Source: an uncultured Clostridia bacterium (GTDB lineage: Bacteria; Bacillota; Clostridia; Oscillospirales; Ruminococcaceae). Taken from it: a stretch of 5,352 nucleotides of DNA. Below, in pieces: positions 1-4,891 of this stretch. The stretch spans positions 1 through 5,352 of the forward strand of contig CANRHA010000127.1 of NCBI GenBank assembly GCA_947630315.1, written 5' to 3'. The notes under the pieces were generated by a model. The model was not told the origin of the DNA, searched no databases, and worked only from the letters and a program-made list of their open reading frames with translations. The position numbers were made by a program, and so were the translations under genes. Positions within the stretch are counted from its first letter, which is position 1. Each line of letters starts with the position of its first letter.

Positions 1-79
1 CCTTATGTCCGAGGCGGTCGCAGGTGCACGCAAGCGCAAGCCCCCAGCCTCCCGAGCCGAGTATAGTTATCTTTATCAT
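1..79 (-). CDS. gpsA: Glycerol-3-phosphate dehydrogenase [NAD(P)+], N-terminal fragment
   Basis: Only the first 26 codons are present; the gene runs off the left edge. It starts at ATG (79..77) and reads MIKITILGSGGWGLALA, then CTCDRLGHK. This is the Rossmann-fold first strand and dinucleotide-binding loop, with GxGxxG as G8-S9-G10-G11-W12-G13. The GSGGWG(x)ALA form followed by a Gly-His pair is typical of GpsA. The enzyme reduces dihydroxyacetone phosphate to sn-glycerol-3-phosphate in the cytoplasm. That product is the acceptor used by PlsY, encoded 17 bases upstream, so the two genes form a substrate-supply pair and are very probably co-transcribed. A good ribosome-binding site, AAGGAG at 90..85, sits 5 bases before the ATG. 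Catalytic residues lie outside the window, so activity cannot be judged. Another Rossmann dehydrogenase is possible, but the gene neighbour makes gpsA much the best call. Confidence 0.88.
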   Translation of the reverse strand, partial: MIKITILGSGGWGLALACTCDRLGHK

Positions 80-96
80 AGCCGCTCCTTTCCCGT

Positions 97-753
97 CTAT
101 TCGTCCTCGCCCTTTTTATGAAGGTAGAATTTCTTCTCCTCTCCGCTGAACAGGTGCTGTATATTGCTGAAATGCCTCAAAAAGCCTATTATGAACAGCC
201 CGAGGGCCAATACGCCGTGAATGTGAATGTTTACATATGACGCGCCCAAAAAACGGTTTGCAAACGCCTGCCAGAGCATGGTGAATATCGGGAAAGCCGC
301 GCAGGCGGACATTGAGCCGACCGAGATATACTTTGTGACGGCGACGGCGATAACAAAAACAAGGATAGACAGCAAAAACGAAGGCGGATCGATAAACATA
401 GCGCAGACCCCGCCTATGAGTATTCCCTTGCCGCCCTTAAAGCCGTAGAACGCCGGGAAACAATGCCCGAGAACGGCAAAAACCATCGATATAAGACAAA
501 CCGAGGTGGAATCGAGAATGAAGCCGTCAAAAATCGGCAGCAGCATTACAAGCCTTGTTCCGAAGACAACTACCGCGCCCTTTAACAGGTCCATAACAAG
601 GGTGGCGGCGGCGGTTTTTACCCCGAAGCAGCGGTATACGTTTGTAAGCCCGGCGTTGAAGCTGCCGTACTTGCGTATGTCCTTGCGCTTGATCAAATAC
701 GTCGTTATTATTGCGGAATTAAGGCTGCCGACAACATACGCCGCGCAGAACAC
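97..753 (-). CDS. plsY: Acyl-phosphate:glycerol-3-phosphate acyltransferase PlsY
   Basis: This integral membrane enzyme transfers an acyl group from acyl-phosphate (made by PlsX) to position 1 of glycerol-3-phosphate, giving lysophosphatidate, the first step of phospholipid synthesis. All three cytoplasmic-loop motifs of the family are visible, numbered from the GTG at 753: motif 1, GSFNAGLTNVYR (30-41), keeping the essential Ser31 and Arg41; motif 2, GHCFPAFYGFKGGKG (96-110); motif 3, HFSNIQHLFSGEE (194-206). Several long hydrophobic segments separate them, and the C-terminus is short and charged. The start is a problem. GTG at 753 is the first permitted start in frame, but it has no ribosome-binding site and cuts the first membrane helix in half. 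The frame continues upstream to an ACG at 777..775, giving a family-like start (EYLILLIVFCAAYVVGS) of 226 residues with a binding site at proper spacing. The native N-terminus is probably there. The gene lies 18 to 42 bases after der and 17 before gpsA. plsX is not in the window. Confidence 0.95.
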   Translation of the reverse strand: MFCAAYVVGSLNSAIITTYLIKRKDIRKYGSFNAGLTNVYRCFGVKTAAATLVMDLLKGAVVVFGTRLVMLLPIFDGFILDSTSVCLISMVFAVLGHCFPAFYGFKGGKGILIGGVCAMFIDPPSFLLSILVFVIAVAVTKYISVGSMSACAAFPIFTMLWQAFANRFLGASYVNIHIHGVLALGLFIIGFLRHFSNIQHLFSGEEKKFYLHKKGEDE

Positions 754-783
754 TATTAAAAGGATAAGATATTCCGTAGCAGG

Positions 784-792
784 TCACCCTTT
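784..792 (-). promoter_or_regulatory. Ribosome-binding site of plsY, pointing to an ACG at 777
   Basis: The minus strand reads AAAGGGTGA just after the der stop codon (TAG, 798..796). Six bases later, in the plsY frame, comes ACG (777..775). A TGA in frame at 786..784 limits any extension further upstream. The GTG at 753 has only the T-rich ATCTTATCCTTTTAATA before it, with no Shine-Dalgarno match. The site therefore supports initiation at the ACG, or at an ATG that has mutated or been misread there. The match to the anti-Shine-Dalgarno is moderate, not perfect. Confidence 0.55.
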
Positions 793-795
793 CTT

Positions 796-2130
796 CTATT
801 TGGTGTCAGAGGAGTCTCTCTCGCGGACTATAAGCCGTATCGGCGTGCCCGTAAGACCGCCGTAGACCTCGCGTATCTGGTTTTCAAGATATCTGCGGTA
901 GGAAAAATGGAACAGATCGATAGAGTTTACAAAGGTAACAAAGGTCGGCGGGTTTGACGACGGCTGGGTCATGTAGTATATCTTTAAGCGCTTGCCTTTG
1001 TCTGACGGCGGCTGGACCCTCTCGGTAGCGTATGAAAGTATCTCGTTGAGGCGGCCGGTGCTTATTCTCACCGAGTTGTTCTCATGGACCGTGTTTATAA
1101 GCTCAAACAGCTTATTAAGCCTCTGGCCGGTCTTTGCCGATACATACACAAACGGAACATAATCCATAAACCCGAGGTTTTCCTTAAGCTCCTTGGTGAA
1201 TTTATCCATCGTGTTGGTCTCTTTGTCGATCGCGTCCCACTTATTTACCGCAACTATACAGCCCTTGCCCTGCTCGTGGGCGTAGCCGGCAACCTTTGAA
1301 TCCTGCTCGGTAAAGCCTACCGTCGCGTCTATTACTATGACCGCCACGTCCGCCCTGTCTACCGCCATATACGAGCGCAGAACGCTGTAGTGCTCGATAT
1401 CTTCATATACCTTTGATTTTCTGCGGATGCCCGCGGTATCTATAAAGGTAAAGCGGCCGAAGGAGTTTTCGACCAAAGTGTCGGTAGAGTCGCGGGTGGT
1501 TCCGGCAATATCGGTGACGATCACCCTCTCCTGACCCGAAACAGCGTTTATTAAGGAGGATTTCCCGACGTTCGGCTTTCCTATTACCGCAACCTTTACC
1601 GAGTCGTCGGAATCGGCCTGATCGCCGCTTTCCGGGAGGTTTTCAACCACCCTGTCTAAAAGATCGCCGGTGCCGTAGCCGTGGACTGAGCTTACTTCAA
1701 CCGGATCGCCGAGGCCGAGGTTGTAAAATTCATAGAAATCGGGGTCGGTGTTTCCCGGGCGGTCGCATTTATTTACGCATAAAACTATCGGCTTGCCGCA
1801 CTTCTGGAGCATAGAAGCTACGTCGTAATCGTTTGCGGTGACGCCGCATTTAAGGTCGGTGACAAAAACAATAACGGCGGCGCTGTCGATCGCAAGCTGG
1901 GCCTGACGGCGCATTTGCAGGAGAATTTTATCGTCGGTCTTGGGCTCTATTCCGCCCGTATCAACAAGCATGAACTCGCGCCCCGCCCACTCGCATTTTG
2001 AATATATGCGGTCGCGGGTGACACCGGGGGTGTTATCTACAATTGAAAGCCGCTGGCCTATAAGCCTGTTGAAAAGCGTCGATTTCCCGACGTTCGGCCT
2101 TCCGACAACGGCTACTACCGGCAACGCCAC
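796..2130 (-). CDS. der: Ribosome assembly GTPase Der (EngA)
   Basis: Der is an essential GTPase that binds the 50S precursor and is needed for late large-subunit maturation. The protein has two G domains in tandem and a C-terminal KH-like domain. Numbered from the GTG at 2130 (444 residues), domain 1 has P-loop GRPNVGKST (10-18), DTGG (57-60) and NKCD (120-123). An acidic linker follows (about 166-177). Domain 2 has GKPNVGKSS (184-192), DTAG (231-234) and NKWD (296-299). The KH domain runs from about 347 to the end and includes PPTFVTFVN. All nucleotide-binding motifs are intact and the length is normal for the family. An in-frame ATG at 2151 would add MKERCLK, but it has no ribosome-binding site. 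The GTG has one, located inside that extension, and gives MALPVVAVVGRPNVGKS, the usual Der beginning. The gene follows the rpmF terminator by 38 bases and leads into plsY and gpsA. Confidence 0.97.
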   Translation of the reverse strand: MALPVVAVVGRPNVGKSTLFNRLIGQRLSIVDNTPGVTRDRIYSKCEWAGREFMLVDTGGIEPKTDDKILLQMRRQAQLAIDSAAVIVFVTDLKCGVTANDYDVASMLQKCGKPIVLCVNKCDRPGNTDPDFYEFYNLGLGDPVEVSSVHGYGTGDLLDRVVENLPESGDQADSDDSVKVAVIGKPNVGKSSLINAVSGQERVIVTDIAGTTRDSTDTLVENSFGRFTFIDTAGIRRKSKVYEDIEHYSVLRSYMAVDRADVAVIVIDATVGFTEQDSKVAGYAHEQGKGCIVAVNKWDAIDKETNTMDKFTKELKENLGFMDYVPFVYVSAKTGQRLNKLFELINTVHENNSVRISTGRLNEILSYATERVQPPSDKGKRLKIYYMTQPSSNPPTFVTFVNSIDLFHFSYRRYLENQIREVYGGLTGTPIRLIVRERDSSDTK

Positions 2131-2137
2131 TTTAAGG

Positions 2138-2145
2138 CACCTCTC
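2138..2145 (-). promoter_or_regulatory. Ribosome-binding site that fixes the der start at GTG 2130
   Basis: The minus strand reads GAGAGGTG, a close match to AGGAGGTG, followed by 7 bases (CCTTAAA) and then GTG at 2130..2128. The site lies inside the seven-codon extension that an ATG at 2151 would create. The ATG itself is preceded by AGCGCAGCGCAAAT, with no such site. This is the reason for choosing GTG. Confidence 0.7.
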
Positions 2146-2168
2146 TTTCATATTTGCGCTGCGCTCTC

Positions 2169-2200
2169 AAAAAAACAGAGAAGGAATTGCTCCTTCTCTG
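2169..2200 (-). terminator. Rho-independent terminator after rpmF
   Basis: On the minus strand the stem CAGAGAAGGA (2200..2191), loop GCAAT and pairing arm TCCTTCTCTG (2185..2176) form a perfect 10-bp hairpin. Seven T residues (2175..2169) follow at once. It begins 14 bases after the rpmF stop codon, the classic position. The plus-strand reading lacks a comparable T-run, so it works for minus-strand transcription only. It should end the yceD-rpmF transcript before der, or let only part of it through. Confidence 0.93.
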
Positions 2201-2214
2201 AATTTTGAAGAAGA

Positions 2215-2397
2215 TCAGGCTTCTTTGTGAATAACCTCAACGCCCTTGTAGTATCCGCAGTTTGAGCATACTTTATGGGGAGAGGTAAGAGCGCCGCAGT
2301 TGGAGCATCTTGAAAGCGCGGGTGCGTCGAGCTTCCAGACGGCGGAGCGTCTTTTATCTCTTCTTGCTTTAGAGACTTTTCTCTTCGGTACTGCCAT
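2215..2397 (-). CDS. rpmF: 50S ribosomal protein L32, zinc-ribbon form
   Basis: This is a structural protein of the large ribosomal subunit, 60 residues, the usual length. It begins MAVPKRKVSKARRDKRRS, the hallmark L32 start, rich in Lys and Arg for rRNA contact. A CxxC-x9-CxxC zinc ribbon follows (C31, C34, C44, C47: CSNCG and CSNCGYYKG), so this is the zinc-binding paralogue rather than the Cys-free one. The chosen ATG (2397..2395) lies 6 bases after a full-strength ribosome-binding site. A longer frame from GTG at 2406 is an artefact, because that GTG is part of the binding site. The gene sits 46 bases after yceD, a pairing conserved widely in bacteria. The plsX gene that often follows rpmF is absent, and a terminator comes next instead. 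Confidence 0.97.
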   Translation of the reverse strand: MAVPKRKVSKARRDKRRSAVWKLDAPALSRCSNCGALTSPHKVCSNCGYYKGVEVIHKEA

Positions 2398-2403
2398 TTT
2401 CAG

Positions 2404-2411
2404 CACCTCCT
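2404..2411 (-). promoter_or_regulatory. Very strong ribosome-binding site of rpmF
   Basis: AGGAGGTG is a full 8-base match to the anti-Shine-Dalgarno, placed 6 bases (CTGAAA) before the ATG at 2397. The GTG at its end opens a false three-codon extension of the frame. Such strength fits the heavy translation expected of a ribosomal protein. Confidence 0.85.
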
Positions 2412-2443
2412 CGTCTAAATGTGATAATCTGACCGCCTACGGG

Positions 2444-2899
2444 TCATTCTTCCGTGCAGCCGCAGTCTCCTAAATTGAGATTCCTGCCGCACTTTGGACA
2501 GAGGCCGCGGCAATCGCTGCGGCATAAAACCTTTGTGGGAAGTTCGACCAAAAGGTCAGAAACAGCCAACTCGTTCAGATCGAGAGCGCAGCCGGGGCAG
2601 TAATAAACATCATCGCCGTCGTCGGGAGATTCCTCCCGGGTAAGGATATGTTCAAATTGCAGGCTGTAGTCTCGGTCAAATTCGTCAAGACATCTGTCGC
2701 AAAGGTGCCTCACCGTAAACGCGGAGGTATAGTCGAGTGAAACCATTCCGCCGCGGTTTATGATACGGCCCTTTATAGATATCGGCGTCACAATTGATTC
2801 GCAACCGCGCGCTTCCCTCAATTCCTCCAAAGGGATCGCGCAGTCGATTTCCTGCCGGTCTCCTACTCGCTCGAAGAGACGTTTAATCTGCCAAATCAC
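2444..2899 (-). CDS. yceD: YceD/DUF177 family protein (linked to 23S rRNA accumulation)
   Basis: The family is conserved next to rpmF, and in E. coli YceD has been connected to 23S rRNA accumulation; its biochemical action is not settled. From the GTG at 2899 the product is 151 residues. The N-terminus carries a family-like IPLEEL (22-27) and then a beta-rich middle. The C-terminal signature is clear: CDRCL (67-71), then CALDLNELAVSDLLVELP (104-121), then C126, C130, GLCPKCGRNLN (132-142) and C146-C148. Ten of the eleven cysteines cluster as if to bind metal; C101 and C104 form an extra CxxC where most relatives have an acidic stretch. GTG is preferred over a TTG at 2911 because the TTG overlaps the ribosome-binding site. 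The gene is the first of the yceD-rpmF unit and follows a consensus promoter. The stop codon lies 46 bases before rpmF. Family call is firm; role in this organism is inferred. Confidence 0.9.
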   Translation of the reverse strand: MIWQIKRLFERVGDRQEIDCAIPLEELREARGCESIVTPISIKGRIINRGGMVSLDYTSAFTVRHLCDRCLDEFDRDYSLQFEHILTREESPDDGDDVYYCPGCALDLNELAVSDLLVELPTKVLCRSDCRGLCPKCGRNLNLGDCGCTEE

Positions 2900-2903
2900 G
2901 TTA

Positions 2904-2909
2904 CACCTC
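2904..2909 (-). promoter_or_regulatory. Ribosome-binding site that fixes the yceD start at GTG 2899
   Basis: The minus strand reads GAGGTG, then TAAC, then GTG (2899..2897). The in-frame TTG at 2911..2909 overlaps this site and has only the AT-rich promoter leader before it, so it is an unlikely start. With a transcription start near 2917 the 5' leader would be only about 18 bases, barely enough to hold this site. Confidence 0.6.
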
Positions 2910-2923
2910 AAATATCAAACTAT

Positions 2924-2952
2924 ATTATACCTTCGACAAACTGAATTGTCAA
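2924..2952 (-). promoter_or_regulatory. Perfect consensus sigma-A promoter for yceD-rpmF
   Basis: The minus strand has TTGACA (2952..2947), exactly 17 bases, then TATAAT (2929..2924). Both hexamers are exact matches to the consensus and the spacer is optimal. Transcription should start near 2917, giving a leader of about 18 bases before the GTG of yceD. It lies in the 75-base gap after the P-loop gene. It would give strong, largely constitutive output, suited to a ribosomal protein unit ended by the terminator at 2169-2200. Confidence 0.92.
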
Positions 2953-2974
2953 CACATTTTTTGAGATAATTTGC

Positions 2975-3379
2975 TCACTTGGTGTATTTAAGAACGCCTT
3001 CGGGGAGATTTTCGACATCTTCGGAGACCGTAAAGACGATCTCGATCTCGGAGGTTATCTTTTCAACCATACCGAAGAAATCTGCAAGCATCTGATAATC
3101 TCTTCCGCCGATCTTAAGGATACCGTCGACAAATACCTCGGAGATGTCGTAGTTGCCGGCGATCATTCCGCTGATAAAGCCGTAGAGCTTATCGTAGCTG
3201 TCGATAGAGTAGCTGTCGACGTCGACAAGGCGGACGCTGTAGGGAATGTCGTAGGTAAGCTGCATCGCCTTTTCGATGCAGACAACGTTGCCCTTGGTGT
3301 TGGCTGCGGCCTCTTTGATGAGGTCGACTAAAATTTTTGTCTTTCCGGAACCTCTTCTGCCTGTAATCAGTTTGATCAT
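2975..3379 (-). CDS. Small P-loop NTPase of unknown role
   Basis: I do not recognise a characterised gene. The 134-residue product begins MIKLITGRRGSGKTKILVDL, with a clear Walker A, GRRGSGKT (7-14), straight after the first beta strand. A Walker B-like strand EVFVD (81-85, Asp85) follows, and a late strand IEIVFTVS (112-119) fits the alpha/beta core. There is no signal peptide, membrane helix or attached domain, and no PilT-specific feature. The protein is shorter than most P-loop ATPases, resembling a bare nucleotide-binding core such as small kinases have. ATG at 3379 has a GGAG site (3390..3387) 7 bases upstream. The gene starts 73 bases after pgi with no terminator between them, so it is probably read from the pgi promoter. 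Function, substrate and partner are unknown; a nucleotide or metabolite kinase is possible but unsupported. Confidence 0.85.
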   Translation of the reverse strand: MIKLITGRRGSGKTKILVDLIKEAAANTKGNVVCIEKAMQLTYDIPYSVRLVDVDSYSIDSYDKLYGFISGMIAGNYDISEVFVDGILKIGGRDYQMLADFFGMVEKITSEIEIVFTVSEDVENLPEGVLKYTK

Positions 3380-3386
3380 GTGAATA

Positions 3387-3441
3387 CTCCGTTTCCGCCC
3401 TCACGGGCTTACTTTTTTATTCCGAAACGGCAACTGCCGTT
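3387..3441 (-). promoter_or_regulatory. Possible alternative RNA hairpins in the leader of the P-loop gene
   Basis: After the pgi stop the transcript contains AACGGC-AGTT-GCCGTT (3441..3426), a 6-bp hairpin. The overlapping CCGTTTC (3430..3424) can instead pair with GAAACGG (3395..3389), enclosing a small GCCC-GTGA-GGGC hairpin (3408..3397). The second fold uses two bases of the GGAG ribosome-binding site of the next gene. The folds share bases 3430-3426, so they exclude each other. No T-run follows either, so this is not a terminator. A regulatory role is inference only. Confidence 0.3.
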
Positions 3442-3452
3442 GGAGCCTTTGT

Positions 3453-4787
3453 TTACTTTGAAAGCTTGGCCTCAAGTTCGGCCTTTGCGCCCTCGTAACC
3501 GGGCTTGCCCAAAAGCGCGAACATGTTCTTTTTATAGCTTTCAACTCCGGGCTGGTTAAAGGGATTTACCCCGAGCATGTAGCCCGAAAGAGCGCACGCC
3601 TTCTCGAAGAAGTATACCATTTCGCCGAAGTTAAACTCGTCGATCTTATCGACCTCGATTATAAGGTTGGGAACGCCGCCCTCGGTATGAGCCAAAACCG
3701 TGCCCTCCATAGCCTTGCGGTTTACTACCGACATGTTCTGGTTGGTCAGGAAGTTGAGGCCGTCAAGGTTTTCGGGGTCGCTCTCCAAAAACAGATCCTG
3801 CTTGGTGTGCTTGATGTCTACTACCGTCTCGAACATTATCCTTGAACCGTCCTGAACGAACTGGCCGAGGGAGTGAAGGTCTGTAGAGAAAGTCGCGCTC
3901 GAGGGGTAAATTCCCTTCTGGTCCTTGCCCTCCGATTCGCCGAAGAGCTGTTTGAACCATTCGGCCATCATATTGAAGCAGGGTTCGTAGCTTACGAGCA
4001 TCTCGACCGACTTGCCCTTTCTGTAGAGAATGTTGCGCATCGCGGCGTACTTCTCGCAATCGTTCATGTCGTCGTTCTTATATGCCTCGCGGGCGGCCTG
4101 AGCGCCGGCCATTATGGCGTCGATGTCGCAGCCTGCGGCGGCTATAGGCAGAAGGCCCACGGCCGTCAGGACGGAATATCTGCCGCCTACGTCGTCGGGA
4201 ACGACAAACGTCTCGTATCCCTCGGCGTCCGAAAGTTCCTTAAGGGTGCCCTTGGCCTTGTCGGTGGTGGCAAAGATGCGGTTCTTGGCCTCCTCCTTGC
4301 CGTATTTGTCCTCGACAAGCTTCTTGAAGATTCGGAAAGCAAGCGCCGGCTCGGTGGTGGTACCGGATTTTGAAATGACGTTTACGCAGATATCCTTGCC
4401 CTCGCAGATCGAGAGGACTTCGTTTAAGTAGGTCGGGCTGATGGTGTTGCCGACAAAGTAGATATCGGGCGTCTTCTTTTTAAGACTGTTGTAATAGGGG
4501 CTGCGAAGAAGCTCGATAGCCGCCCTTGCGCCGAGATAGGAGCCGCCGATACCGATCACTATTAAGATGTCGGCCTTCTCCTGAATGCGCTTTGCCGCGG
4601 CTTTGATGCGGGCAAATTCGTCTTTATCGTAGTCTACGGGCAGATCTACCCAGCCGAGGAAATCGTTGCCGGGACCCGAGCGGTCCTCAAGGGTCTTGTA
4701 CGCACATGTGAGCTGCGCACGGATCGCCTCAAGCTCATGAGGAGCGACAAACTTGTCTGCATACTTGGTGATAAGCTTAATTGACAT
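3453..4787 (-). CDS. pgi: Glucose-6-phosphate isomerase
   Basis: This cytoplasmic enzyme interconverts glucose-6-phosphate and fructose-6-phosphate in glycolysis and gluconeogenesis. The 444-residue length matches the compact bacterial form of Firmicutes. Both SIS sugar-phosphate domains are intact: IGIGGSYLGARA (78-89) and the phosphate-binding ISKSGTTTEPA (138-148). The first family signature, VGGRYSVLTAVGLLP (200-214), and the second, GVNPFNQPGVESYKK (406-420), are complete. Catalytic residues by family comparison are Glu284 in GESEGK, His305 in STDLHSLGQF and Lys419 in ESYKK. The ATG at 4787 has a GAGGG site 6 bases upstream (4798..4794). A promoter lies 32 bases before it. The next gene, a small P-loop protein, begins 73 bases after the stop and is probably co-transcribed. 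Nothing in the protein looks unusual. Confidence 0.98.
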   Translation of the reverse strand: MSIKLITKYADKFVAPHELEAIRAQLTCAYKTLEDRSGPGNDFLGWVDLPVDYDKDEFARIKAAAKRIQEKADILIVIGIGGSYLGARAAIELLRSPYYNSLKKKTPDIYFVGNTISPTYLNEVLSICEGKDICVNVISKSGTTTEPALAFRIFKKLVEDKYGKEEAKNRIFATTDKAKGTLKELSDAEGYETFVVPDDVGGRYSVLTAVGLLPIAAAGCDIDAIMAGAQAAREAYKNDDMNDCEKYAAMRNILYRKGKSVEMLVSYEPCFNMMAEWFKQLFGESEGKDQKGIYPSSATFSTDLHSLGQFVQDGSRIMFETVVDIKHTKQDLFLESDPENLDGLNFLTNQNMSVVNRKAMEGTVLAHTEGGVPNLIIEVDKIDEFNFGEMVYFFEKACALSGYMLGVNPFNQPGVESYKKNMFALLGKPGYEGAKAELEAKLSK

Positions 4788-4818
4788 AAAAATCCCTCTT
4801 TTCAGATTGGTTGTCTAT

Positions 4819-4847
4819 ATTTTACCACGACCCGCCGGATATTGCAA
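4819..4847 (-). promoter_or_regulatory. Sigma-A-type promoter of pgi
   Basis: The minus strand has TTGCAA (4847..4842), a 17-base GC-rich spacer, then TAAAAT (4824..4819). Each hexamer differs from consensus at one position. The start point would be near 4812, leaving a leader of about 25 bases with the pgi ribosome-binding site in it. It lies in the 104-base gap after the carboxypeptidase gene. Confidence 0.75.
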
Positions 4848-4891
4848 GGAATTTTTGAGATTTTTTCGCAAGAGTTCGGAAAAATTTTCTT

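Noticed and set aside
2131..2168. TTGAGA and TATGAA before der as a possible promoter.
   Set aside because: The spacing is only 12 bases, far from the 16-18 that sigma-A needs, and both hexamers are weak.
2935..2950. Inverted repeat GACAA-N6-TTGTC in the yceD promoter, a possible operator.
   Set aside because: The arms are only 5 bp and one arm is forced by the TTGACA hexamer, so chance explains it.
3195..3226. Short repeat AGCTGTCGA / AGCTGTCGAC and GTCGACGTCGAC in the P-loop gene.
   Set aside because: It simply encodes the Asp-Ser-Tyr and Val-Asp repeats of the protein; too short for a functional repeat array.
3189..3404. A minus-strand frame of 71 codons overlapping the P-loop gene in another frame.
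   Set aside because: Its product is rich in Arg, Gln and His with low-complexity character, typical of an out-of-frame shadow of the real gene.
3391..3416. Plus-strand hairpin GCCC-TCAC-GGGC followed by a T-rich run ending in TTTTTT, like a terminator.
   Set aside because: The stem is only 4 bp, and no gene on the plus strand runs into it; the T-run is also 4 bases away from the stem.
3873..4431. Two long plus-strand reading frames opposite pgi (3873-4373 and 4114-4431).
   Set aside because: They overlap a fully conserved pgi on the other strand, resemble no known family and have no gene context.
4848..4891. A/T-rich stretches after the carboxypeptidase stop codon that might form a terminator.
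   Set aside because: The possible pairing of TTTTTCCG with CGAAAAA is imperfect, A/T-rich and lacks a T-run after it.
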